From Planctomycetota bacterium (GTDB lineage Bacteria > Planctomycetota > MHYJ01 > JACPRB01), in contig JACQFK010000051.1 in NCBI GenBank assembly GCA_016200125.1, positions 1-7,188 of the forward strand: a DNA stretch of 7,188 nt. Direction: 5' to 3'. The position numbers and the translations under genes are program-made. This document shows, piece after piece, positions 1 to 6,210 of the stretch. How positions within the stretch are numbered: the stretch's first letter is position 1; the number at the start of each line of letters is the position of its first letter. The notes beneath the pieces were generated by a model. That model searched no databases. It was not told where the DNA came from and saw nothing but the letters and a program-made list of their open reading frames with translations.

Positions 1-1794
1 CACCGTCGCCGAGCCCTTTTCCGGATTCGAAGGGAGCTTCACCGCGTTCATCGAGCTCAACTCGTCCCAGCCGCGGAAGCGGCTGGTGTTGTAGACGATG
101 CCGTTTTCGACGACGGGCGTCGGGTCGCCCCAGATGTTGAGGTTGCTCGCGCCCATCTCGACGCCATCGGAGGCGCGCACGAGCTTCCGGTTCGTGATGA
201 TGATCGCCGCGGTGCCGATCCGCGCCGCCACGGGGGAGGTGCCGGATTCCAGCTTCTCCATCTGTTCGTTCTTCCAGACCAGCTTGCCGGTCTTGGCGTC
301 CAACGCGAGCAGCGTCTTGACCGCGCCGAAGATCAGCTTCCCCTCGAGCAGGAGCGGCGACTGGTGGTTGCCGTGCTCCTCGGAACCGAGCACCTCGTGG
401 AGCGTCCAGACCCGCTTCCCCTCAAGGTCGTAGCACTGGATCGCGTAGGCCCCGGGGCCCTTCATGCCGCCGCCGCAGGTCCAGTAGACGCGCTGACCGT
501 CGCTGCACGGCGTCGCGTTGCTCGACGAGACCTCGTTCTCGAAGTAGGCCGGGTACTTCTTCCGGTCGATGTCCGTGAACGCCTGGTGGATCTTCCGTTC
601 GTGGTCCCTCTTCTCCTTCAGCTTCCGGTCCAGCGCGGCGGCCTGATCCGACGGCAGGCCCGTGTGCGAGACCGCGGCGTTGATGGCGGCCACCACCTCG
701 TCGTTCATCTTGAGCAGCTGGGTGACCATCGGCTCGATCTTCTCGGCGATCGCGGGGACCGCCTTGCGCTCGGCCGGCGTCATCGCGTCGTACGGCGTCG
801 TCGTCCGGAGCCAGAGCACCTGTCCATTGGTCTTCGAGATGCACATCAGGTCGGAAATGTTCGCGCCGAGGAAGATCCGGTCGCCGACGACGATTGGCCC
901 CGACATGCTGCGGCCGGTCACCTTGGTCATCCACGTGATGTTCTTCGTCTCGTAGCTGACGGGGGCGACCGGCGTGAGATAGGCCGCGACCATCCAGGCG
1001 CTGAGCCAGCGGCCGCTGTAGTGCTTCCCCATGCCGTTGGCCGCGCTGATCTTCACCAGCAGCCGGTTCCAGCCCGCCGCGAGCGAGATGTCGTAGACCT
1101 TGCCGCGGTTCTTGGGGTCGAGCGTCGTGGGCTTGCCGTTGAGCCAGAACTTCCCCGCCGTGCCGTCGAACGGCATCTGGAGCTGGAGCTTCGCCTCGGC
1201 GGGCGAGAAGACGTAGGTGTGGGCGTAGGCCACCTTGTTGGTGAAGTCGCCCTCGACCGTCGTCTTCGGCCCCTCGGTCAGCTTCCCGAACGCGAAAACG
1301 AAGTCGACGTTGCTCTGGCCGCAGGTGCCCTCGTTGTGGTCGTGCCGGCTCTGGGTCTCGACATCCGCGCGGAGGAACTTCCAGGCGACGGAACCCTTCC
1401 CGCCTTCGGAGGGCTGGACGGCCGCCTCGCCTCCCAGGAAATCCTGCTCGATGTCCGCCGCCGGATCCTTCACGGAGATCGGACCCGTGACGAGCCAGTC
1501 CTTGATGCTGAAGTATTCCAGCTCGCGGCTCGACTTGGCGGGCTGCTCGCCCGAAGGCTTCGCCGCCTGGTAGCGGATCACCGTGGTGATCCCGTGGACG
1601 CGGCGGCTCCAGGAGGTCGGCGGCGTCGCGCCGGTGAACTTTCCGGTCCAGTCGCCCCTCCAGCCGCAGGGCCGCTCGGGCGTGACCTTGAACTCCGGCG
1701 AGCCCAGGGAGGCCATGGCGGCCGGTCCCGCGGCCGCCCGGCCGCAGGGGATCGCCAGCAGCGCGACGACGGACAGGCGTGCGAAGGTCTTCAT
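1..1794 (-). CDS. Exported PQQ-type beta-propeller protein, 3' end cut by window edge
   Basis: The frame is open from an ATG at 1794 to the left edge: 598 codons, no stop, C-terminus outside. GGGAG (1802-1806) lies 7 nt upstream and supports the start. Residues 1 to about 22 form a signal peptide (MKTF, hydrophobic core, AAA-type cleavage site), so the protein should be exported. Residues 43-66 carry the 'CGWRGDWTG...PPTSWSR' segment common in planctomycetal PQQ proteins. Residues 95-250 form a beta-rich module with 'DWLVTGP' near 99-105 and 'FWLNGK...GWNRLLVKIS' near 217-250, resembling PA14/sugar-binding accessory domains. Propeller blades follow: 'GPIVVGDRIFLGA...TNGQVLW' (299-328) and 'SPLLLEGKLIFGA...LDAKTGKLVW' (479-508). 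A charged helical insert (about 335-415) separates them. It is the last visible gene of the sigma-factor operon. PQQ binding is not demonstrated; such repeats are often structural. Family call is fairly sure, function unknown. Confidence 0.85.
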   Translation of the reverse strand, partial: MKTFARLSVVALLAIPCGRAAAGPAAMASLGSPEFKVTPERPCGWRGDWTGKFTGATPPTSWSRRVHGITTVIRYQAAKPSGEQPAKSSRELEYFSIKDWLVTGPISVKDPAADIEQDFLGGEAAVQPSEGGKGSVAWKFLRADVETQSRHDHNEGTCGQSNVDFVFAFGKLTEGPKTTVEGDFTNKVAYAHTYVFSPAEAKLQLQMPFDGTAGKFWLNGKPTTLDPKNRGKVYDISLAAGWNRLLVKISAANGMGKHYSGRWLSAWMVAAYLTPVAPVSYETKNITWMTKVTGRSMSGPIVVGDRIFLGANISDLMCISKTNGQVLWLRTTTPYDAMTPAERKAVPAIAEKIEPMVTQLLKMNDEVVAAINAAVSHTGLPSDQAAALDRKLKEKRDHERKIHQAFTDIDRKKYPAYFENEVSSSNATPCSDGQRVYWTCGGGMKGPGAYAIQCYDLEGKRVWTLHEVLGSEEHGNHQSPLLLEGKLIFGAVKTLLALDAKTGKLVWKNEQMEKLESGTSPVAARIGTAAIIITNRKLVRASDGVEMGASNLNIWGDPTPVVENGIVYNTSRFRGWDELSSMNAVKLPSNPEKGSATV

Positions 1795-1808
1795 AGCCGG
1801 ACTCCCGC

Positions 1809-2816
1809 TCAATCGATGCCGTCCAACCGGAACACCGCGTCGGCGACCTTCTTGTCGGAGGACCGCCAGACATACAAGGCATGGCGCTTGGCGCTGTAGA
1901 CCAATCCGGAGGCCTTGATGGGCAAGGGATCGCCGATCTTCTCCCAGGAGGTCCCCTCGTTCTTCGAGACGAAGAGCTGCTGGTCGGCGATCGCGACGAG
2001 CCGGCCGCCGGGCATCTCGACCGCGTTCGACTTCACGGGCCCGCTCTGCTTGGACCAGGTGGCGCCCTTGTCGGAGCTCTTGAGCAGGCCGCTGCTCCAG
2101 GTCGGCAGCCAGAAGATCGAGCCGGCCGACGTCACGACGGCGCGGCCGCTGGGGCCGCTGTCGGAGACCTTGGACCAGGTCTTGCCGGCGTCGGCGCTCC
2201 GGTAGATCCCCCAGGCCTTCCCCTTCAGCCAGCCTGCGGCGTTCACGACGAAGGTCTTCGAGTCGAGGATGATCGGGTCCGACGAGAAGTTGCTGTCCTC
2301 GGGGAGGCGGTCGCCGATCTTCTCCCAGGTCTCGCCGCCGTCGCGCGACATCTGCAGGCTGCGCACCTGCTCGTGGAGTCCCGTCAGGAGCGTCTTCCGG
2401 GCGGGGTCGCTGAAGTCCACCGCGAGGCCGTCGACGTGGTCGAGCTTGCCCAGGCGGCGGAAGCCGGCGCCGCCGTCGGTCGTCCGGAAGATCCCGGCGC
2501 CGTAGCAGCCGCTGATCCAGAACGTGCGCGGATTCTTGGGGTCGAAAATGATCTGGTGAGGGCGGTTCTTGATCGGCTCGCGGTCCTGCGCGCCGAGCTT
2601 CTTCCAGGTCGCGCCGCCGTCGGCGCTCGACCAGAGGCCCGATTCGCTGACGCCCGCGATGATCTCGTCCCGGTCGGGCACCGCCGCCAGCAGCGTCACC
2701 CCGGCGTAGCCCCAGGTGTCGCCGCCGACGCCCGCCGTCACGTTCTTCCAGCCGCCCGCCGGCGCCTCCTGCGCGAGCAGCGGCAGCGCGGCCAGGAGGA
2801 AAGAGAGGGTTCTCAT
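1809..2816 (-). CDS. Exported BNR/Asp-box beta-propeller protein (sialidase-fold type)
   Basis: This 335-residue protein starts at an ATG with AGAGGA (2826-2831) 9 nt upstream, inside the end of the preceding gene. Residues 1-15 (MRTLSFLLAALPLLA) are a short signal peptide, so it is probably periplasmic or extracellular. Six Asp-box repeats of the S-x-D-x-G-x-T-W type are visible: SADGGATW (64-71), TTDGGAGF (112-119), SRDGGETW (157-164), SADAGKTW (207-214), SSDKGATW (247-254) and a degenerate SKNEGTSW (284-291). Their spacing fits a six-bladed propeller of the sialidase/VPS10/YCF48-like superfamily. I do not see the arginine triad or the FRIP motif of true sialidases, so enzymatic activity should not be assumed; glycan or protein binding is equally possible. 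It lies 4 nt after the FecR-fusion gene and 14 nt before the PQQ gene, within one operon. Confidence 0.9.
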   Translation of the reverse strand: MRTLSFLLAALPLLAQEAPAGGWKNVTAGVGGDTWGYAGVTLLAAVPDRDEIIAGVSESGLWSSADGGATWKKLGAQDREPIKNRPHQIIFDPKNPRTFWISGCYGAGIFRTTDGGAGFRRLGKLDHVDGLAVDFSDPARKTLLTGLHEQVRSLQMSRDGGETWEKIGDRLPEDSNFSSDPIILDSKTFVVNAAGWLKGKAWGIYRSADAGKTWSKVSDSGPSGRAVVTSAGSIFWLPTWSSGLLKSSDKGATWSKQSGPVKSNAVEMPGGRLVAIADQQLFVSKNEGTSWEKIGDPLPIKASGLVYSAKRHALYVWRSSDKKVADAVFRLDGID

Positions 2817-2820
2817 CGGC

Positions 2821-4806
2821 TCAGTTCCTCTGAAAGCGGAGCGGACCGCTCTGGTAGTAGTTGCCCGCGCGCAGGCGGAGATAGCCGCCGTCGTCGTCCG
2901 GGAAGGCCGACTGCTCCCCCTTGTTCCCCGCGATCGGGAGCGGGTTGGTCACGCCGTCCTTCGCGTTGTCGCGGTGGACAGTGCAGTCGATCGTGCCGCC
3001 GCCGAAGAGCAGGCCCGCGAAGCCTGCGTCCGCCCACTCGGCGAGGTGGCGGTTCGTAGGATAGTTCTCGAGCCAGTACTCGGCGCGGTTGTCCATGTAG
3101 TGCCAGGCGGTGTTGTTGCAGGCCGCCATGTGGGTGTTGCCGAGCGGGATGCGCCAGATCATCAGCGGCAGGCCGGTCCTCGCGTAGATCTCCCGGCCCC
3201 AGTCGCGGAACTCGGTGAAGTCGCTCTCCTTCCACCAGGCGCCCGGCAGGCCGCGCGCCTCCTTGAAGCCCGCGTCGCGGTCACCCACCTCGGTGAACAG
3301 CAGCTCCCAGGCGCCGCAGCTGAGCAGGGCGTCGGCCGCCGCCTCCGGCGAGAGGCCGTCCGCCTTCGCAACATGCCAGGCCAGCAGCACGTTCGGCGCG
3401 TAGCGGTCGCGCAGGACGCCGAAGGCCTTTCCGAACGAGGCCGCCGTGTCGTCGAGGCCCTCGAGTTCGGGCACGCCGGAGGACTTCACCGAGACCTCGA
3501 TCCGGCCCAGGCCCTGCGCGCGGAAGGCCGGGGCGGTGAGGAACTGGGCCCAGACGCCCGGCTCCACGTGGACGATGACCGGCTTCCCGAAGGCGCCGGC
3601 CTTCTGCATGAGCAGCTTGACGTCATTGAAGTACTTCTGCATCACCCCGCGGTCCCGGCAGGTCTTCGCGAGCTCCGCCGACAGATCGCCCGCATCCAGC
3701 TTCGCCGGAGAGGACCGGATCATCCCGTAGTAGGTGAAGACCGGGAGGATGCCGAGCTTGTCTGATTCCTGGAGGTACATCGTCACGAAGGCGCCGTTCG
3801 CGTTCCACTGGGTCCAGTTGGCGGCGAGGTGCTGGTAGCGGAGATCCCAGCGGCAGCCCTGATCGCGGGTCTCGGTCACCCACTTCTCGCTCCAGCCGCT
3901 CATGACGCCCAGGAGGAAGTGGTCCTTGCCCAGCCTCCGGAGCAGCTCGCCGCGGACCGGCTCGGCGGCGAGGGCGCTCCCCTTCGCGGCCGTGGCGACC
4001 TGGCCGCCCGTCACCTGGATCGAGCCGTCCCCTTCGGGCTTCGAAAACGCGACCTTGCCCTGGCGCACCAGCAGCTTGGTGGCGTCCTTCCCGACCGCGA
4101 GGCTGAAGCTCGTGCCGATGACCTTCGTCTCCGAGTGGGGCGACACGAGGATCATCGGCCGGTCCCCGGCCTGCGCGACGACGTCCGCGAAAACGACGCC
4201 GCGGTCGACCCGCAGCCGCTTCGCGACGGCGGGTTCCCCTTCGATCGTCACCCGGGAGTCGGAACCGACCTGGAGGGTCGTGCCGTCGGCATAGCGGATC
4301 CAGGCCCAGCCGTTCGGAGGCAGCGTCACGATGTCGCCTCCGCGGAGCGCGACGGGAGGCGCGGCGGCGATCCTGCTTCCGCCGCGCTCGAGGGCGACGT
4401 CGGATCCCGCGGCGACCATGCGGACCGGCGCGCTGCCGCCGAAGAGGAGCCAGGCGCCGGCGAAGAGCAGGCCGGCGGCGGACGCGACGGCGGCGATGCG
4501 CGCCCAGGGGCGGCGGCGCAGCAGCGGGGCCGGCTTCAGTCCCTGCTCGCGGATCTGCTCCATGACCCTGGAGTCCAGGTTGCGCTTGCCGGAGGGGATG
4601 GCGATCGCGACGACCTCGGCGAGATGCTCGCAGGCGGCGTCCGGTCCCACGCCGGCGTGGACCAGACCGTGCATGCGGAGGGCCTCGGCGAACTCGGCTC
4701 TGAATTCGCCGCCCTCCTCGATCAGCTCGAGGAGGCGCTTCGCCCCGGCGGCGGGGATCGAGTTCTCCAAGTACTGCTCGACGAGTTCGATCTGTTCGGG
4801 CGTCAC
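2821..4806 (-). CDS. FecR-domain transmembrane anti-sigma protein with glycoside-hydrolase-like ectodomain
   Basis: This 661-residue protein starts at a GTG (4806) two bases after the sigma gene's stop, with GGAGGT and GAGGT sites just upstream. Residues 1-98 form a helical cytoplasmic region like the zinc-less N-termini of planctomycetal FecR-type anti-sigma proteins (QYLENSI..., EFAEALRMHGLVHA at 38-51). A membrane helix lies at about 102-123 after RRRPWAR. A FecR domain spans about 150-257 (LRGGDIVTLPPNGWAWIRYADG; RVDRGVVFADV; HSETKVIGTSFSLAV). Residues 294-655 match a stand-alone secreted glycosidase-like family I recall: FTYY (357-360), HVEPGVW (413-419), NVLLAWHV (472-479), FTEVGDRD (504-511), WRIPLGNT (551-558), DGVTNP (617-622), DDDGGYLRLRA (637-647). 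Strand-end acids E415 and E506 are candidate catalytic residues. Probable role: bind the sigma factor inside and sense a ligand outside. The family name of the C-terminal part is uncertain. Confidence 0.85.
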   Translation of the reverse strand: MTPEQIELVEQYLENSIPAAGAKRLLELIEEGGEFRAEFAEALRMHGLVHAGVGPDAACEHLAEVVAIAIPSGKRNLDSRVMEQIREQGLKPAPLLRRRPWARIAAVASAAGLLFAGAWLLFGGSAPVRMVAAGSDVALERGGSRIAAAPPVALRGGDIVTLPPNGWAWIRYADGTTLQVGSDSRVTIEGEPAVAKRLRVDRGVVFADVVAQAGDRPMILVSPHSETKVIGTSFSLAVGKDATKLLVRQGKVAFSKPEGDGSIQVTGGQVATAAKGSALAAEPVRGELLRRLGKDHFLLGVMSGWSEKWVTETRDQGCRWDLRYQHLAANWTQWNANGAFVTMYLQESDKLGILPVFTYYGMIRSSPAKLDAGDLSAELAKTCRDRGVMQKYFNDVKLLMQKAGAFGKPVIVHVEPGVWAQFLTAPAFRAQGLGRIEVSVKSSGVPELEGLDDTAASFGKAFGVLRDRYAPNVLLAWHVAKADGLSPEAAADALLSCGAWELLFTEVGDRDAGFKEARGLPGAWWKESDFTEFRDWGREIYARTGLPLMIWRIPLGNTHMAACNNTAWHYMDNRAEYWLENYPTNRHLAEWADAGFAGLLFGGGTIDCTVHRDNAKDGVTNPLPIAGNKGEQSAFPDDDGGYLRLRAGNYYQSGPLRFQRN

Positions 4807-4822
4807 GGCTACCTCGACCTCC
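4807..4822 (-). promoter_or_regulatory. Ribosome binding sites for the GTG start of the FecR fusion
   Basis: On the minus strand GGAGGT (4822-4817) lies 10 nt and GAGG (4815-4812) 5 nt before GTG 4806. Both overlap the last codons and stop of the sigma gene. The arrangement TAG-CC-GTG implies that the sigma factor and its partner are made by coupled translation. This matters because a much longer open frame continues upstream through the sigma gene; the site marks where the real protein begins. Confidence 0.7.
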
Positions 4823-5348
4823 CCATGCAGGACTGAAGCTCCTTGCGGCCGCGGAAGAGGAGCGAGCTGATGGCGCTGACGCTCGTGCGGTGTCTCCCCG
4901 CGATGGCAGTGACCGATTCGCGCTCGTAGTAGCGGGCGCGCAGGACGCCCACCAGGCGCTGGGGCAGCTTCTCGAAGCAGCGGCGCAGCTGGTCGACGGC
5001 CTGGCCGTCGTCGGCCGACTGGAGGCGGACGACCTCGTCGAAGACCTTCTCGGCGGCTTTGGCCTTCAGCTTCTCGAGCGCCTCCCCGTGCTGGTAGGTG
5101 CGGCGGAGGTGCATGAGCATCTTGTTGCGGGCGATGCCCTTGATCCAGGGACCGAAGTCCTGGTCGAGATCGAACTCTCCGAGATGCTCGTAGGCGGCGA
5201 TGAAGGTCTCCTGGGCGAGGTCCTCGACGGTGTCGCCGGAGGAGAGATGGCCGGCCAGGCAGGCGCGGACGACGGAGCCGTACTCCTTGACCAGGATACG
5301 GTAGGCGTCCCGGTCGCCCGCCAGCACCTTCTGGATGATCGCCTTCAT
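4809..5348 (-). CDS. ECF-type RNA polymerase sigma factor
   Basis: This is a sigma-70-family factor of 179 residues, the usual ECF size, with only regions 2 and 4. Region 2 spans about 12-84: 'DAYRILVKEYG', the region 2.2 core 'VEDLAQETFIAAYEHL' (41-56) and the region 2.3/2.4 stretch 'DFGPWIKGIARNKMLMHLRR' (64-83), which melts and reads the -10 element. Region 4 spans about 120-175: 'LPQRLVGVLRARYYE' then the helix-turn-helix 'SVTAIAGRHRTSVSAISSLLFRGRKEL'. The C-terminus 'RGRKELQSCM' resembles planctomycetal ECF factors. I chose ATG 5348 because GGAG (5357-5360) is 8 nt upstream; the in-frame GTG at 5354 would leave only 2 nt. It is the first gene of its operon, followed after 2 nt by the FecR fusion, its presumed anti-sigma partner. 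Autoregulation is likely, but I cannot identify its promoter. Confidence 0.93.
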   Translation of the reverse strand: MKAIIQKVLAGDRDAYRILVKEYGSVVRACLAGHLSSGDTVEDLAQETFIAAYEHLGEFDLDQDFGPWIKGIARNKMLMHLRRTYQHGEALEKLKAKAAEKVFDEVVRLQSADDGQAVDQLRRCFEKLPQRLVGVLRARYYERESVTAIAGRHRTSVSAISSLLFRGRKELQSCMGRSR

Positions 5349-5439
5349 GTTCACAGCTCCATGAGACAGCGTACCCTGCTCTCCTCGTATGTTTGCACGA
5401 AGGCCCGCAATCTCGCAGAAAAATGGATTCTAAGGAAAA
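5349..5439 (-). promoter_or_regulatory. Leader and presumed promoter region of the sigma-factor operon
   Basis: This stretch lies between the terminator and the sigma gene, so the operon's own promoter should be here. Bases 5410-5440 are the most AT-rich part of the window. I could not find a convincing -35/-10 pair for the housekeeping factor or a clear ECF GGAAC-type element. An imperfect hairpin sits at 5363-5383, three bases before the ribosome binding site: GAGA and CAG pair with TCTC and CTG, with a one-base bulge and a CGTACC loop. The promoter is inferred from position only. Confidence 0.4.
5357..5360 (-). promoter_or_regulatory. Ribosome binding site deciding the sigma-factor start
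   Basis: The minus strand reads GGAG-CTGTGAAC-ATG. The 8-nt spacing to ATG 5348 is normal, whereas the GTG at 5354 is only 2 nt from the site. This favours ATG 5348, which also gives a typical ECF N-terminus (MKAIIQKVLAGD). Confidence 0.7.
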
Positions 5440-5473
5440 GGGGCCCGGCGCGGTAAGGGACGCGCCGGGCCCC
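5440..5473 (-). terminator. Intrinsic terminator after the CxxC-protein gene
   Basis: Bases 5440-5452 (GGGGCCCGGCGCG) and 5461-5473 are perfect reverse complements, giving a 13-bp GC-only stem with an 8-nt loop. Read on the minus strand, the stem is followed at once by TTTTCCTT (5439-5432). It lies 33 nt after the stop at 5507, so it ends the PepSY/CxxC unit and insulates the sigma-factor operon that follows. On the plus strand no T tract follows, so it acts in one direction. Confidence 0.9.
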
Positions 5474-5506
5474 GGGTTGGAGAGGATCGCCCCGGTCATC
5501 GGCGGC

Positions 5507-6181
5507 TCAACGCAGCCTCCTTCCGGGGGTCACCTTTGGAATCACCTTGAACCCCAGGCCCCGGCACTCGCCGCAGGGCACGCGGATCGACGAAAGCGGC
5601 AGGCCCCGGCCGCCGCAGGAGCGGCAGGGATCGGTCGAACACACATCCTCGAGAGAAGGTGCCGGCCGGGGTCCTTCGCAGGCGGGGCACTTTAGGAATC
5701 CCGACTCGCAGCCGCCGCACGGCGTTCCCGTTTCGTCGTCCGCCGTGCGGATCAGGCCGGCGCCGTGGCACTGCACGCAGCGGACCCGGTTCCGGCCGTC
5801 GCAGCGGGGGCAGAGCATGACGGCGCGGACCGAGGCCGCGAGGGCGGCCGCCTGATCGCGGAACGCGGCGTCGGAGGAGTCGATGTCCTCGAGGGCGGCC
5901 AGGACCCGGTCGAAGCCCTTCTTCCTCCCCAGCGACCAGCAGAGCAGGGCCCAGGACCGGAGGTAGCGGACGGACTCGGAGTCCGACTCGAGGCGGCCCA
6001 GGCGGTAGGACGCCTCGGCCAGGTCGTAGTCCCCCCAGGAGATCCAGTAGCGGAGTTCGGCCACCGCGTGTCCTTCGCGGGTGCCGGGGATGCCGTCCTT
6101 CACGACCAGACCCGCGGCCGGTTCCGGCTCCCGGGCCTGCAGCGGCAGAAGAAGGCAGATCCAGAGGCCCGCGACTCTCAT
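5507..6181 (-). CDS. Exported small protein with six CxxC motifs (DnaJ-like zinc-ribbon cluster)
   Basis: This 224-residue protein is not a named family I recognise. Residues 1-16 (MRVAGLWICLLLPLQA) look like a signal peptide. Residues 37-120 are helical and could form TPR-like hairpins (AELRYWISWGDYDLAEASYRLG; VRYLRSWALLCWSLGRKKG). Residues 124-210 hold six CxxC pairs: C124/C127, C135/C138, C155/C158, C165/C168, C186/C189 and C203/C206. Several are followed by the G-x-G spacing of the DnaJ cysteine-rich domain (CHGAG, CGGRG, CRGLG). Twelve such cysteines could hold three zinc ions, against two in DnaJ. There is no J domain, so it is not a DnaJ chaperone. The start is ATG 6181, with GGAGGGG 6 nt upstream; the in-frame GTG at 6214 lacks a ribosome binding site and would put 11 extra residues before the signal peptide. 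It follows the PepSY gene after 29 nt. Confidence 0.8.
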   Translation of the reverse strand: MRVAGLWICLLLPLQAREPEPAAGLVVKDGIPGTREGHAVAELRYWISWGDYDLAEASYRLGRLESDSESVRYLRSWALLCWSLGRKKGFDRVLAALEDIDSSDAAFRDQAAALAASVRAVMLCPRCDGRNRVRCVQCHGAGLIRTADDETGTPCGGCESGFLKCPACEGPRPAPSLEDVCSTDPCRSCGGRGLPLSSIRVPCGECRGLGFKVIPKVTPGRRLR

Positions 6182-6188
6182 GATGATC

Positions 6189-6204
6189 CCCTCCAACTGG
6201 AGGG
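6189..6204 (-). promoter_or_regulatory. Hairpin enclosing the ribosome binding site of the CxxC-protein gene
   Basis: Bases 6189-6194 and 6199-6204 are exact inverted repeats. On the minus-strand transcript they read CCCTCC-AGTT-GGAGGG, a 6-bp stem with a 4-nt loop. The 3' arm is the Shine-Dalgarno sequence of the gene starting at 6181. The upstream gene's stop codon (6213-6211) is 6 nt before the hairpin, so a ribosome ending there would cover or melt it, which suggests translational coupling. There is no T tract on this strand, so it is not a terminator for these genes. Confidence 0.55.
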
Positions 6205-6210
6205 TTCTTT

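Noticed and set aside
422..1882. A 486-codon minus-strand frame overlapping the PQQ protein gene
   Set aside because: It is Arg/Gly/Asp-rich, has no domain, and lies out of frame with the PQQ protein, which has a signal peptide, an RBS and propeller motifs. It is a GC-driven shadow.
1809..2816. Sialidase enzyme annotation for the Asp-box protein
   Set aside because: Asp-boxes are structural and occur in many non-enzymatic propellers. The FRIP motif and the arginine triad are not apparent.
364..4836. Long plus-strand open frames (364-1899, 1881-3059, 2716-3765, 3829-4836)
   Set aside because: All are antisense to well-supported minus-strand genes, have Arg/Ala/Val/Asp-rich low-information translations and show no recognisable domains.
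4807..5499. An open frame extending the FecR fusion upstream by 231 codons to an ATG at 5499, through the sigma gene and the terminator
   Set aside because: The added part is Arg/Gly/Pro-rich without domain character, overlaps a clear sigma factor in another frame and spans an intrinsic terminator. The GTG at 4806 has good ribosome binding sites and starts the recognisable N-terminal domain.
5507..5810. DnaJ chaperone annotation for the cysteine-rich region
   Set aside because: The CxxCxGxG-like motifs resemble DnaJ, but there is no J domain or DnaJ C-terminal domain, and the protein carries a signal peptide.
5972..5988. Short palindrome GGACTCGGAGTCC inside the CxxC-protein gene
   Set aside because: It is only 5-6 bp per arm in GC-rich coding sequence and fully explained by codons; no reason to treat it as a site.
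6189..6210. Possible plus-strand terminator: GGAGGG stem followed by TTCTTTT
   Set aside because: There is no plus-strand gene for it to serve. The stem is only 6 bp, and its placement around the minus-strand ribosome binding site explains it better.
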